Positions 1 to 8,895 of a DNA stretch of 64,000 nucleotides are shown here, piece after piece (within the stretch, counting starts at the first letter, position 1; the number at the start of each line of letters is the position of its first letter). Location: contig NZ_JAPEPC010000001.1 in the NCBI RefSeq assembly GCF_026340465.1, positions 5,089,001 to 5,153,000 on the forward strand, written 5' to 3'. The stretch comes from Streptomyces sp. NBC_01306 (lineage in GTDB: Bacteria > Actinomycetota > Actinomycetes > Streptomycetales > Streptomycetaceae). Made by a program: the position numbers and the translations under genes. The notes under the pieces were generated by a model. That model was not told the DNA's origin and made no database searches. It worked only from the letters and a program-made list of their open reading frames with translations.

Positions 1-212
1 TGTCCCCAAGTGGCCACCCGTTCCGCAACGGAGATGCACCCGCCCCGGACCTTCAGTGACGAGCATCACGCGGGAAGATGGTTGAACCACGCGCTTTGTA
101 TGAAACCAACCAAAGCCCCAACCTCCGCTTTGTGGGCCGCTGATGGTGATCCGAGCGGGGCCGCCGCGCTAACGTCAGCCTGTCCCCACCTGCCCTCACC
201 CGCGGAGTCCCG

Positions 213-797
213 ATGAGTACTGCTGCCGCCACCACCCGCCCCGGAGCGGTTCTCGCCGACCTGCTGCCCGCCACCCGTACGCGCGACATCGCGCTCGTGC
301 TCGGCGGCGCCGCGCTCACCGGCATCGCGGCGCAGATCGCCGTGCCGATCCCCGGCTCCCCGGTCCCGGTCACCGGACAGACCTTCGCGGTGCTCCTGGT
401 GGGCGCCGCGCTCGGCGCGCGCCGCGGCTTCCTCTCCCTCGCGCTGTACACGCTGGTGGGCATGGCGGGTATGCCGTGGTTCGCCGACGGCACGTCGGGC
501 ACCGGCAGCGCCTCGTTCGGCTACGTCCTGGGGATGCTGCTCGCATCGGCCGCGGTCGGCGCGCTGGCCCGGCGCGGCGGCGACCGGTCCGTGCTGCGCA
601 CCGCGGGGACCATGGTGCTCGGCTCGGCGATCATCTACGCGGTCGGCGTCCCGTACCTGGCGCTGACCACCGGCCTCTCGGCCTCCGCGGCCATCGCCGC
701 CGGTCTCGTCCCGTTCCTCATCGGTGACGCGCTGAAGGCGGCCCTCGCGATGGGCGTGCTGCCGAGCGCCTGGAAGCTCGCGGGCCGCCGCGGCTGA
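213..797 (+). CDS. bioY: BioY biotin uptake protein
   Basis: Substrate-binding membrane subunit of biotin uptake; BioY can work alone or with an ECF energy-coupling module, which is not encoded here. The 194-aa protein has the family length and about six hydrophobic segments after a short basic N-terminus. The conserved block VTGQTFAVLLVGAALG (around residues 53-68) and GMPWFADG follow BioY. The ATG at 213 has a GGAG SD 6 nt upstream. It is monocistronic, ending at a perfect bidirectional terminator shared with the convergent permease. No biotin-synthesis gene or clear biotin operator was seen in the upstream 212 bp, which hold no other supported feature. Confidence 0.9.
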   Translation: MSTAAATTRPGAVLADLLPATRTRDIALVLGGAALTGIAAQIAVPIPGSPVPVTGQTFAVLLVGAALGARRGFLSLALYTLVGMAGMPWFADGTSGTGSASFGYVLGMLLASAAVGALARRGGDRSVLRTAGTMVLGSAIIYAVGVPYLALTTGLSASAAIAAGLVPFLIGDALKAALAMGVLPSAWKLAGRRG

Positions 798-818
798 CCC
801 CCGCGACCGACGACAGAA

Positions 819-866
819 ATGCGGGAGGGGCCGCACCCGGCGAACCGGGTGCGGCCCCTCCCGCAT
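819..866. terminator. Perfect 22-bp stem between bioY and the permease
   Basis: Positions 819-840 are exactly complementary to 845-866 around a CGAA loop. It lies between convergent genes and should terminate both. It has no long U-tract, as is common in Streptomyces. Confidence 0.85.
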
Positions 867-886
867 GGGTTGCGGACGTGTACGGA

Positions 887-2320
887 TCAGCCGTCGGCCG
901 CGGCCGGGGCAGCCGCCGCGACGGTCTTCCGCCGCCGGTCCCGCACCACCGCGACCACCAGCACCAGCGCGGCCACCAGCACCGAGAGCAGCATCTGCTT
1001 GCGCCCGTCGGTGTCGTACAGCATGTAGCCAACCACGAAGAGGATCAGGGCGATCGTCGCCCAGGTCAGATACGGGTACAGCCACATCCGTACGGTCAGC
1101 AGCTCCGGGTTCTCCCGCTCGATCCTGCGGCGCATCCGCAGCTGCGAGAAGCAGATGACCAGCCAGACGAAGAGGGCCACCGCGCCCGACGAGTTCAGCA
1201 GGAACTGGAAGACGGTGTCCTGGGCGATGTAGTTGAAGAACACCGCCACAAAGCCGAACGCGACGGACGCCCAGATCGCGACGGCGGGTACGCCGCCCTT
1301 GTTGACCGTGGCGAACGCCTTCGGGGCGTCACCGCGCTGACCGAGCGAGAAGGCCATCCTGGAGGCCGTGTACAGACCGGAGTTGAGACAGGAGAGCACC
1401 GCGGTCAGCACCACGATGTCCATGATCGTGCCGGCGCCGGGGATGTCCAGCGAGTCGAGCACGGCCACGTACGGGCTGGCCGTGACCGCCTTGGAGTCCC
1501 AGGGCAGCAGCGTGACGATGACGAAGATCGAGCCGATGTAGAACAGCGCGATCCGCCAGATCACGCTGTTGACCGCCTTGCGGACGGCCTGCACCGGGTT
1601 GGGCGACTCGGCGGCGGCCAGCGTCACGATCTCCGAGCCCATGAAGGAGAAGACGACCAGCAGCATCCCGGAGAGGATCGCGCCCGGCCCGTTCGGCAGG
1701 AATCCGCCGTGCCCGGTCAGATTGCTCATCCCGGCCGGGTCGCCGCCCGGCGGCAGGCCGAACACGGCGAGCAGCCCGATCACGATGAAGGCAATGATCG
1801 AGACGACCTTGATCCCGGCGAACCAGAATTCGAATTCGCCGAAGGAGCCGACCGAGACCAGGTTGGTGCCGGTCAGCACCAGCATCACCAGGAGGGCCCA
1901 CGCCCACTGCGGTATCGCGGGCACCCACCCGGTGAGGATGGAAGCGGCCGCGGTCGCTTCCACGGCGAGGACCACGGCCCAGAAGAACCAGTAGAGCCAG
2001 CCGATGGTGAACCCGGCCCACCGGCCGAGCGCCCGGTCCGCGTACGTGGAGAAGGAACCGGAGACCGGATCCGCCGCGGCCATCTCGCCCAGCATCCGCA
2101 TCACCAGGACGACGAGCAGCCCGGTCAGCGCGTACGAGAGCAGAATGCCGGGGCCCGCGGCGTTGATCCCGGCCCCGGAGCCCACGAACAGCCCCGCGCC
2201 GATCACACCGCCGATGGCGATCATCGAGAGATGACGGTTCTTCAGGCCGGCCTGAAGTCCGTCGGGAGAATCGCCACCGGGCGATCTGTCAGCGACCCGC
2301 GAAGGAGGTGCAGCACTCAT
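887..2320 (-). CDS. APC-superfamily amino-acid permease
   Basis: Integral membrane transporter, probably an amino acid:proton symporter of the AAT/GabP-like branch. The 477-aa product has about 12 hydrophobic segments and the family's first-helix glycine motif MIAIGGVIGAGLFVGSG near residue 35. The ATG at 2320 is preferred because AAGGA lies about 8-10 nt upstream; a start at 2359 would add 13 residues with no visible SD. It is transcribed divergently from rpiB and ends at the bidirectional terminator with bioY. The substrate cannot be read from the sequence. Confidence 0.85.
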   Translation of the reverse strand: MSAAPPSRVADRSPGGDSPDGLQAGLKNRHLSMIAIGGVIGAGLFVGSGAGINAAGPGILLSYALTGLLVVLVMRMLGEMAAADPVSGSFSTYADRALGRWAGFTIGWLYWFFWAVVLAVEATAAASILTGWVPAIPQWAWALLVMLVLTGTNLVSVGSFGEFEFWFAGIKVVSIIAFIVIGLLAVFGLPPGGDPAGMSNLTGHGGFLPNGPGAILSGMLLVVFSFMGSEIVTLAAAESPNPVQAVRKAVNSVIWRIALFYIGSIFVIVTLLPWDSKAVTASPYVAVLDSLDIPGAGTIMDIVVLTAVLSCLNSGLYTASRMAFSLGQRGDAPKAFATVNKGGVPAVAIWASVAFGFVAVFFNYIAQDTVFQFLLNSSGAVALFVWLVICFSQLRMRRRIERENPELLTVRMWLYPYLTWATIALILFVVGYMLYDTDGRKQMLLSVLVAALVLVVAVVRDRRRKTVAAAAPAAADG

Positions 2321-2406
2321 GCTCTCTGTCCTTAATTGTCGCGAACGGGTCACGCACACGTGCCCCGACCAGGCGTCCCACCTACCCGGCGTGCCACACT
2401 CGAAGC

Positions 2407-2895
2407 ATGCGCGTGTACCTCGGTTCCGATCATGCCGGTTACGAACTCAAGAACCACCTCGTCGAGTGGCTCACCGCCCACGGCCATGAGCCCGTGGACT
2501 GCGGTCCCCACATCTACGACGCCGTGGACGACTACCCGCCGTTCTGCCTCCGGGCCGCCGTGAAGACGGCCGCGGACCCCGACAGCCTCGGCGTCGTCAT
2601 CGGTGGCTCCGGCAATGGTGAGCAGATCGCGGCCAACAAGGTCAAGGGGGTACGGGCGGTGCTCGCTTGGAGTGAGCAGACCGCAGCTCTCGGTCGTGAG
2701 CACAACAACGCCAACGTCATCTCCGTCGGCGGCCGGATGCACACGCAGGAGGAGGCGGTGAAGTTCGTGGAGATCTTCCTCAACACCCCGTACTCCGGCG
2801 AGGAGCGCCACCAGCGCCGCATCGACATGCTCACCGCATACGAGGCGACCGGCGAACTGCCGCCCGTCCCGGCCCACCACCCGCAGAAGGACTAA
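2407..2895 (+). CDS. rpiB: Ribose-5-phosphate isomerase B
   Basis: Interconverts ribose 5-phosphate and ribulose 5-phosphate in the non-oxidative pentose phosphate pathway (cytosol, RpiB/LacAB fold). It has 162 aa; the N-terminus MRVYLGSDHAGYELK is the family phosphate and substrate loop. The active-site loop reads GGSGNGEQIAANK, the actinobacterial form in which Ser replaces the catalytic Cys of E. coli RpiB and a Glu acts as base (known for M. tuberculosis RpiB). The ATG at 2407 fits the family N-terminus. A CACACT hexamer ends 6 nt before it and could be a weak -10 for a leaderless mRNA. The glycosylase gene starts 7 nt after the stop. Confidence 0.92.
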   Translation: MRVYLGSDHAGYELKNHLVEWLTAHGHEPVDCGPHIYDAVDDYPPFCLRAAVKTAADPDSLGVVIGGSGNGEQIAANKVKGVRAVLAWSEQTAALGREHNNANVISVGGRMHTQEEAVKFVEIFLNTPYSGEERHQRRIDMLTAYEATGELPPVPAHHPQKD

Positions 2896-2902
2896 CTTCT
2901 CA

Positions 2903-3712
2903 GTGCCCGAGGGCCACACCATCCACCGACTGGCCGCCGACCACTTCGAGAGGTTCGGCGGCCGGCCTGTGCGTGCCTCCAGTCCGCAGGGCAAGTTCTC
3001 CGGCAGTGCGGCGCTCATCGACCGCCGCACCCTGGAGACCGCCGAGGCGCACGGGAAGCATCTGTTCCTGGGTTTCGGCGCGGGCGGCTGGGTCCATATC
3101 CACCTCGGTCTGTTCGGAAAGCTGGGCTTCGGCACCGCGCCCGCCGCGCCGCCCACCGACACCGTCCGGCTGCGCCTGGTCAACGACGACGCGTACGCCG
3201 ACCTGCGCGGCCCGACCACCTGCGCGCTGATCACGGACGGCGAGAAGCAGGCGATACACGACCGGCTCGGTCCCGACCCGCTCCGTCCCGAGGACTCCGC
3301 CGACCGCGCCTGGTCCCGCATCTCCCGCTCCCGTACGACCGTGGCCGCCCTGCTCATGGACCAGAAGGTGATCGCGGGCGTCGGCAACGTCTACCGCGCC
3401 GAGGTCCTCTTCCGGCACGGCATCGACCCGTACCGCGCGGGCAAGGACCTGACCCGCGCCGAGTGGGACGCGGTCTGGGCCGACCTCGTGGACCTGATGC
3501 GGGAGGGCGTACGGAACAACCGCATCGACACCGTCCGCCCCGAGCACATGCCCGAGGCGACCGGCCGGGCGCCGAGGGTCGACGACCACGGCGGTGAGGT
3601 GTACGTCTACCGCCGGGCCGCGATGCCCTGCCACCTCTGCGGCGCCGAGATCCGCACCGCACCGCTGGCCGCCCGCAACCTCTTCTGGTGCCCGGACTGC
3701 CAGCAGCGCTAG
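2903..3712 (+). CDS. Fpg/Nei-family DNA glycosylase (endonuclease VIII type)
   Basis: Bifunctional base-excision repair enzyme (glycosylase plus AP lyase) for oxidised bases. The GTG start at 2903 gives MPEGHTIHR, so after Met removal the N-terminal Pro is the catalytic nucleophile with Glu next to it. A helix-two-turn-helix lies around MDQKVIAGVGNVYRAE. The C-terminus has a zinc finger with CHLC and CPDC pairs. The 269-aa length fits the family. It starts 7 nt after rpiB and is probably co-transcribed. The N-terminus resembles mycobacterial Nei2; the exact substrate is inferred. Confidence 0.88.
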   Translation: MPEGHTIHRLAADHFERFGGRPVRASSPQGKFSGSAALIDRRTLETAEAHGKHLFLGFGAGGWVHIHLGLFGKLGFGTAPAAPPTDTVRLRLVNDDAYADLRGPTTCALITDGEKQAIHDRLGPDPLRPEDSADRAWSRISRSRTTVAALLMDQKVIAGVGNVYRAEVLFRHGIDPYRAGKDLTRAEWDAVWADLVDLMREGVRNNRIDTVRPEHMPEATGRAPRVDDHGGEVYVYRRAAMPCHLCGAEIRTAPLAARNLFWCPDCQQR

Positions 3713-3728
3713 CGGACCGCCCGCACGC

Positions 3729-4958
3729 TCAGAACCCGTGCGGCAGCCAGGGCGCCTTGTCCGAACCGAAGGCGAGCGATGCCCCGGCCAGCGTGCCGGG
3801 CCGCAGCTCCCGCACCAGACCGGCATCCGCCAGCGCCGTGAGCGGCGTACCGCCCAGATAGGCGGCGCCCAGCTCCTGTACGGACAGTTCGAGGTCGGCC
3901 GGGTCGTCGGTCCGCACACAGGACGCGCCCCGGACGTCCCCGGTCAGCCGCCAACGCCCGCTGTTCCAGGGGCAGAAGGCGTCCTCGACGCCGAACACCA
4001 CATCCACCGGGGCCCGGTAGGTACGGCCTTCGAGCGCCGCCCCCACATCCACCAGCCGCAGATGCAGCACATCGCGCACCTGGACCCGGCACCGGCGGAT
4101 GTCCGACACCAGATACTGCCAGGGGTCGTCGAGCGGGCGGTTGTGGACGCGCACCGTTGACGTCAGGTCGATGCCGAACAGGAACCGCCACAGAGCCGCG
4201 CATGCCGCGGGGTCCACCGCGTCGATGTGCCGCAGGGTGACGGAGCCATCGGGGCCCGCCGCGTCGGAGTCGATCTTCGTACGGAAACGGACGTACCCCA
4301 CCATCTCGCCGTCCCGCTCGGCGACCACGCACTGCAGCGGCGACGCACCCCCACGCTCGGCGGGCGGGTCGAGCAGCGGCATCCGCTCCCAGCCCGGCGC
4401 CCGCTGGAGCATTCCGGGGCGCGAACCGATGGAGCGCACATACAGCGCCTCGCACTGCGCGGCCACCTCATCGACCGGCGCGTACCGCAGCCGTACGGCG
4501 TCGGCCCCGGGCGGCACCGCGAGCGTCACCCGCGCCGTGTCGATCTCGGCCGCCAACTGCCGGGAGGCGATGCCGTATCCGAAGCGGCCGTAGATCGCCG
4601 GCTCCGAAGCGGTCAGTACGGCCAGCGGCTCTCCGAGCGCCCGTACGTCGTCCAACTGCCGCCGCATCATGGATGTCAGGATCCCGCGCCGCCGGTGCGT
4701 CGCCGCCACGCTGACCATGGTCACGCCCGCCGCCGGTACGTATGCGCCCCCCGGTACCGAGAGCTTGAAGCTGAACGCCCCCGCCGTACCCACACACAGG
4801 TCACCGTCCCAGGCGCCGATCGAGCGCTCGAACTCGGTGAGATCCTCCCAGAGCGCGCGCTCATCGGGTGATTCGTCGAACCCGCCGAAGGCCCGCATCA
4901 ACCCCCGGTACCAGGTGTCCATGGTGTCGCGGCGCAGTACCTTCAGCTCGGTATCCAT
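3729..4958 (-). CDS. Eis-type GNAT N-acetyltransferase
   Basis: Three-part acetyltransferase of the Eis family: an N-terminal GNAT domain, a second GNAT-like fold and a C-terminal SCP2-like lid. The 409-aa length is typical. The acetyl-CoA loop is seen as VAATHRRRGILTSMMR near residues 87-102. In characterised Eis proteins the C-terminal carboxylate is the general base; this protein also ends in Phe (WLPHGF), which fits. The start at 4958 gives MDTELKVLRRDTMD. It converges with the glycosylase gene (16-nt gap) and diverges from the phosphatase gene. The amine substrate is unknown; aminoglycosides or other polyamines are possible by family analogy. Confidence 0.85.
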   Translation of the reverse strand: MDTELKVLRRDTMDTWYRGLMRAFGGFDESPDERALWEDLTEFERSIGAWDGDLCVGTAGAFSFKLSVPGGAYVPAAGVTMVSVAATHRRRGILTSMMRRQLDDVRALGEPLAVLTASEPAIYGRFGYGIASRQLAAEIDTARVTLAVPPGADAVRLRYAPVDEVAAQCEALYVRSIGSRPGMLQRAPGWERMPLLDPPAERGGASPLQCVVAERDGEMVGYVRFRTKIDSDAAGPDGSVTLRHIDAVDPAACAALWRFLFGIDLTSTVRVHNRPLDDPWQYLVSDIRRCRVQVRDVLHLRLVDVGAALEGRTYRAPVDVVFGVEDAFCPWNSGRWRLTGDVRGASCVRTDDPADLELSVQELGAAYLGGTPLTALADAGLVRELRPGTLAGASLAFGSDKAPWLPHGF

Positions 4959-5049
4959 GAACCATCCCTACCAGCGGGGCCCATGCCGGGCGAGTCAATT
5001 TCGAACGCGATGTCACAGGGTCCCCCTGCGCGGGACCCGCACGGGTGGA

Positions 5050-5055
5050 TAAGGT
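5050..5055 (+). promoter_or_regulatory. Putative -10 (TAAGGT), leaderless start of the phosphatase gene
   Basis: A TANNNT hexamer ends 7 nt before the ATG at 5063 and there is no SD, so transcription may start at the start codon. No convincing -35 is visible. Confidence 0.45.
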
Positions 5056-5062
5056 CCGGGCA

Positions 5063-6226
5063 ATGGCCGGTCGCGTCGGAGAAGAAGCGTTCATGGCCCG
5101 GATGCGGAAGTCGGTGCACCGGGCCAGGACCGTGCTGCGCCGGTCCGGTGTCGACTACTTCCGCGGCGACGGCTCCGAAGGGCTCGCCCTCGCCACGCTC
5201 CTGCTGACCGTCCCCGCGCTGGCCTGGGCGACCATCCTCACCCCGGTCTGGTGCTCGCCCTCGACGCTGGTACTGCCCATCGTGGCCGGCGGACTGCTAC
5301 TGCGCCCGGCGAGCCTGCTGGGCCTCTACGCCGCGGCGGCCGCCGCCCTCATCGTCGAGTCGGTCAAGCTCGGTCCGTACACCGGCGGGGCCACGCCGGT
5401 CACCCCCGGCACGGTCCTCACGGTGGCCGCCTGCGGGCTCTTCGGCCTGCTCATCGCGCAGTTCCGCAGCCGGGTCGGGGTGCCGTGGCGGCGCGGCGGG
5501 ACCATGCTCTTCGACCTGCGTGAACGGATCCGCGTCCAGAGCAAACTCCCGCGGCTGCCCCAGGGGTGGCACCGCGAGATGGCGCTGCGGCCCGCCGGCG
5601 GTCAGTCCTTCTCGGGCGACTTCGTGGTCGCCGGGCGCACCTGTGGGGGCCGCACCCTGGAAGTCGTCCTCACGGACGTCTCCGGCAAGGGGATGGACGC
5701 GGGCTCCCGGGCCCTGCTGCTCTCGGGTGCCTTCGGCGGTCTGCTCGGCTCGCTCCCGCCCCATGACTTCCTGCCGGCCGCCAACGGCTATCTGCTGCGC
5801 CAGGACTGGGACGAGGGGTTCGCCACCTCGATCCATCTGGTCCTCGACCTGGACACGGGCGACTACGAACTCCTCTCGGCCGGCCACCTCCCGGCGCTCC
5901 AACTGCACGCGGGCAGCGGCCTGTGGGAGGAGAAGTCGGGCGAAGGCCCGCTCCTCGGTGTCTACGACGGCGCCGAGTTCGACGCGGCCAAGGGGTCACT
6001 CGGCCCCGGCGACGTCCTGATGCTCTTCACGGACGGGCTGGTCGAGGCGCCCGACCGCGACATCAGTGAGGGGATCGACCGGCTGACGGGGGAGGCCGAC
6101 CGCTATGTCGCCAGCACCTTCGAGGGCGCGGCGTGGCATCTCATCGAGGCGGTGGCCAAGGACGTCAACGACGACAGGGCGCTGCTGCTGATCTGCCGGG
6201 ACAGCGACGCGGGGCCCATGCTGTAG
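5063..6226 (+). CDS. Membrane-anchored PP2C/SpoIIE-type Ser/Thr phosphatase
   Basis: Metal-dependent protein phosphatase likely to act on anti-anti-sigma (STAS) proteins. Residues of about 45-135 hold several hydrophobic segments (LLLTVPALAWATILT, LYAAAAAALIVE, VAACGLFGLLIAQF), followed by a SpoIIE domain. Motifs in order are GDFVV, VLTDVSGKGMDAG, LSAGHLPAL, GPLLGV and MLFTDGLVEAPD. The Asp residues of GDF, DVSG and FTDG are the expected metal ligands. The ATG at 5063 is chosen from the leaderless -10; 5045 (GTG) and 5093 (ATG, GGAG 11 nt upstream) are alternatives. No PAS, GAF or HATPase partner domain is present, and no sigma-factor genes are adjacent. Confidence 0.87.
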   Translation: MAGRVGEEAFMARMRKSVHRARTVLRRSGVDYFRGDGSEGLALATLLLTVPALAWATILTPVWCSPSTLVLPIVAGGLLLRPASLLGLYAAAAAALIVESVKLGPYTGGATPVTPGTVLTVAACGLFGLLIAQFRSRVGVPWRRGGTMLFDLRERIRVQSKLPRLPQGWHREMALRPAGGQSFSGDFVVAGRTCGGRTLEVVLTDVSGKGMDAGSRALLLSGAFGGLLGSLPPHDFLPAANGYLLRQDWDEGFATSIHLVLDLDTGDYELLSAGHLPALQLHAGSGLWEEKSGEGPLLGVYDGAEFDAAKGSLGPGDVLMLFTDGLVEAPDRDISEGIDRLTGEADRYVASTFEGAAWHLIEAVAKDVNDDRALLLICRDSDAGPML

Positions 6227-6250
6227 CCCGCTCCGGTCGCGCATTCGCTC

Positions 6251-6313
6251 TGTTACGCAGTTGCCCTGTGACGCAGTTGCTTTGTGACGCGTTGCTCTGC
6301 TGCGCAGTTGAGC
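6251..6313. repeat. Four degenerate 16-bp tandem units
   Basis: Units start at 6251, 6267, 6283 and 6298, consensus TGTGACGCAGTTGCTC. The third unit is 1 bp short and the last runs into the left arm of the following terminator. Confidence 0.75.
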
Positions 6314-6351
6314 CCCGTCCAACGGTTCTCCGTCGGACGGGGCTCAACTGC
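6304..6351. terminator. 17-bp stem between convergent genes
   Basis: Positions 6304-6320 are exactly complementary to 6335-6351 with a 14-nt loop. The stem lies between the phosphatase and acyltransferase stops and can serve both. Confidence 0.85.
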
Positions 6352-6410
6352 GGGCGGTGTGCTGCTGGTTCAGCTCCGGAGACCGGGCCCGGGGCTGGGT
6401 TCCGTTCGGA

Positions 6411-7598
6411 TCAGGCCGGAACCTTTTCGCGCTCGCGCTCCCGCTTCCGTGCGTTCTCCACCGGGTCGGACCGGAACGCCCACTTCATCTCGGGTTCCGT
6501 CGCGAAGCGCATCACGCGCCGCACCGGCGGGGTGCAGAACAGCGTGACGGCGGCCGCCATGAAGAGCGTTGCGAAGATCTCGCCCAGCGGGCTCTTCAGC
6601 CAGCTGTAGTCGTCGATCAGGCCCGCGTACTCGATGGTCTTGATGAGCAGACCGTGCAGCAGATAGCCGCAGAGCGTGCCGGCGCCGAGCGAGGTGAACC
6701 AGGTCTTGCGGCGCGGCACGAGGGCCAGGAAGCACGCGGTCAGCACCAGCCCGCAGACGGTGAGGCCGAGCGTCATCACGACGCCCTCCCACCAGTCGAC
6801 GCCGAGCTGCTGGGCGCTGGTGCCCCGGTAGAACCAGTTGAGCGTCATTCTGGGCGCCGCCCAGTAGGCGAACACCACCGTGACCAGCATGATCGCGACG
6901 GCCACCGGCCGCGCACCCCGGCGCTGCACCCACTGGAAGTGCTCGGGCTTGAGCTTCAGACCCAGCACGAAGAACGGCAGGAACTGGAGGACCCGCTGCA
7001 GATCGAGGTCGTCGCCGATGTTGGGGGTGATCGACGCGAGGATCGCGATGACGAGCGAGATGGTCATCGGATAGCGCAGATTGAGCCAGATTGGCGTGGT
7101 GAGCCGCCAGATGAAGAGGGCGATCAGGAACCACGTCAGGAAGTACGGGTCGAGCAGGCTGATCTGGTGACCGGGGTCGTTGTTGCCCCACTTCTCGTAG
7201 AGCGAGTAAGTGGTCTCGAAGATCACATAAGGAACGACGACACCCGTCACCAGCCGACGCAGCCGGTCGGGTCGCATGTCGAAACTGCGGGAGAAATATC
7301 CCGAGATAATGATGAATGCAGGCATATGGAACGTGTAGACGAACATGTACAGCGCCCGCGTGGTGCGGCTGCCGTCCATGATCGGCTCCCACGCGTGCGC
7401 CATGGCCACGAGCACGATGGCCAGGAACTTCGCGTTGTCGAAGAGAGCGTTGCGCTCCTTCTTGGCGCCGGGGGCAGGCGCCTGTACATGCGCTGTGTCC
7501 GGTCTGGGCGGCGCCTGTGAGGCTGTGGAGGTTTCGGGTTCCGTCTCCCGCGCCAGGGGGAGTGGGGCCCGCTGATATCCGTGTGGAGCATGAACCAT
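6411..7598 (-). CDS. Membrane acyltransferase family protein (OafA/fucose O-acetylase-like)
   Basis: Multi-pass membrane protein of the acyltransferase-3 class, which usually O-acylates sugars on surface polymers or metabolites. It has 395 aa: a hydrophilic N-terminus of about 50 residues, then roughly ten hydrophobic helices. The first helix block reads NAKFLAIVLVAMAHAWEPI (the family's conserved His at the end of helix 1), then AFIIISGYFSR and later GTLCGYLLHGLLIK. The tail is charged (ENARKREREREK). A -10 TAGGGT ends 7 nt before the ATG on the minus strand with no SD, so the mRNA may be leaderless. The substrate is unknown. Confidence 0.8.
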   Translation of the reverse strand: MVHAPHGYQRAPLPLARETEPETSTASQAPPRPDTAHVQAPAPGAKKERNALFDNAKFLAIVLVAMAHAWEPIMDGSRTTRALYMFVYTFHMPAFIIISGYFSRSFDMRPDRLRRLVTGVVVPYVIFETTYSLYEKWGNNDPGHQISLLDPYFLTWFLIALFIWRLTTPIWLNLRYPMTISLVIAILASITPNIGDDLDLQRVLQFLPFFVLGLKLKPEHFQWVQRRGARPVAVAIMLVTVVFAYWAAPRMTLNWFYRGTSAQQLGVDWWEGVVMTLGLTVCGLVLTACFLALVPRRKTWFTSLGAGTLCGYLLHGLLIKTIEYAGLIDDYSWLKSPLGEIFATLFMAAAVTLFCTPPVRRVMRFATEPEMKWAFRSDPVENARKREREREKVPA

Positions 7599-7605
7599 TC
7601 GAGGA

Positions 7606-7611
7606 ACCCTA
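7606..7611 (-). promoter_or_regulatory. Putative -10 (TAGGGT) for the acyltransferase gene
   Basis: Read on the minus strand, TAGGGT ends 7 nt before the start codon. TTACGG lies 17 nt upstream of it as a possible -35. Confidence 0.45.
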
Positions 7612-8097
7612 GCGTCGCGTGAGGGAATCCGTAAAACCCTCTCCGGTGTCTGTGATATTCGCAGTACGTCTGCCCCCGCGGCTTACCTTTACTACCCTGA
7701 TCTTATGTATGCATATGGGGTAACTCATCCCACTTAAATGGCGCATAACGACGCCCTTCGGGACCTGCTTCAGGGGGCTGTCCGGTGGCTGCTCGGGCTT
7801 ATCGCAATCGCCTGTGAACGAAATGTGTGGGCAGTGAAACGATCGATTCGGATTTATCCCCGCGAGTGGCGGACCGCACAGTCCGGAAATTGCCGTCGCG
7901 TGCCCCGGCGGCGCCCGCGCGCCGGGCGCCGGAGCGGGACGCGCGGGGAGCGCGGGATGGCGCGATCCGATCGGCGCCGTTTCGTCACCGGGCAACAACC
8001 ACAGGCCTGTTGGTGGCACCATGGACCAGCGGAAGAAGTGCTGGAGCGGCATCGTTCCCGGCCGGCAAGGCGGACCGACCAAGGGTTGTGATCAGTT
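7612..8097. other. Long intergenic region without a supported gene
   Basis: About 490 bp with no convincing coding pattern: short ORFs lack codon bias and SDs. Around 7680-7740 it is clearly AT-richer than the surroundings (TATGTATGCATATGG near 7704), and again near 7840-7860. It probably holds promoters for the flanking genes; no specific site is recognised. Confidence 0.5.
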
Positions 8098-8292
8098 GTG
8101 GCCATTTCACTGTCAGTGGTGCTGCTGTTGGCGATCGTCCTTGTGGTGTTGATCCGTGGTGGATCCATCAAGGCCGGTCCCGCGATCGTCGCCATGCTCT
8201 TCGGCTTCTTCCTGGCGTCGACGGGCATGGCTCCGTCGATCAACAGGTTCCTCAACTCGATAGCTGACACGATCAATCAGATCAAGTTCTAG
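8098..8292 (+). CDS. Small conserved membrane protein, 64 aa
   Basis: GTG start; the product is mostly hydrophobic, with one segment at residues 2-19 (SLSVVLLLAIVLVVLI) and a second around 28-44 (AIVAMLFGFFLASTGMA), then a short amphipathic tail. It has normal codon bias for the genome. No SD of standard spacing is seen (AAGGG lies about 11 nt upstream). I believe similar small proteins occur near tig in other streptomycetes, but no function is known to me. Confidence 0.65.
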   Translation: MAISLSVVLLLAIVLVVLIRGGSIKAGPAIVAMLFGFFLASTGMAPSINRFLNSIADTINQIKF

Positions 8293-8420
8293 CGCCGGAG
8301 CCCCGGCTCCCGACGTCCCGGCCGGCTCCGGCGAACGGTGCCGGCCGCGGCGTGCGCGGCGGCCCTGCCGGCGAGGAATCAGCGGGCGGCGGAACCGGTG
8401 ATCGGTGGCTGAAACAGCGA

Positions 8421-8456
8421 CGGCCCGGCCGGTGAAAGTACTCACCGGCCGGGCCG
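8421..8456. terminator. 15-bp perfect stem
   Basis: Positions 8421-8435 pair exactly with 8442-8456 around AAGTAC. It lies between the 64-aa gene and the 3' end of the minus-strand tRNA-Gly and can terminate either. Confidence 0.8.
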
Positions 8457-8468
8457 ACTGCTGTGTGG

Positions 8469-8539
8469 AGCGGGCGACGGGAATCGAACCCGCGTAGCTA
8501 GTTTGGAAGACTAGGGCTCTACCATTGAGCTACGCCCGC
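8469..8539 (-). tRNA. tRNA-Gly(TCC)
   Basis: 71 nt on the minus strand. The acceptor stem GCGGGCG pairs with CGCCCGC. The D-arm, anticodon loop CTTCCAA (anticodon TCC) and the T-arm GGTTCGATTCC are all recognisable. The CCA end is not encoded. It reads GGA codons. Confidence 0.97.
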
Positions 8540-8702
8540 ATGCGCCGCCGGTCGGAGCGACCGCGGCACGAGAAGCATCGTAGCGGGTCGGACCCGGTCC
8601 GCGCACACCCGTTCCGTGCTGCGTGGATCCGCGGGAACGCCATGCCCCCGATAACACTGCCACGGTGCGGCGGGCGGCCATGTACCCTACGTCTCGCACC
8701 GA

Positions 8703-8779
8703 CGGGGTGTGGCGCAGCTTGGTAGCGCGTCCGCTTTGGGAGCGGAAGGTCGTCGGTTCGAATCCGGCCACCCCGACCA
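8703..8779 (+). tRNA. tRNA-Pro(TGG)
   Basis: The acceptor stem CGGGGTG pairs with CACCCCG. The anticodon stem TCCGC/GCGGA encloses TTTGGGA, giving anticodon TGG. The T-loop GGTTCGAATCC is standard, and the 3' CCA is encoded at 8777-8779. Confidence 0.97.
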
Positions 8780-8895
8780 GCAGCAAGATCGCATTGTGGG
8801 TCTCCTCCTGCTTGCCGTTACTATGCAAGCTGTGTGCCCGCGTGTCTCTAAAACCGGGCAGAGATTCTGAAGTCAGCCCCCAAGGAGACCGAACC

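Noticed and set aside
1..212. Biotin-responsive operator upstream of bioY
   Set aside because: I looked for a BioQ/BirA-type palindrome and found no convincing match.
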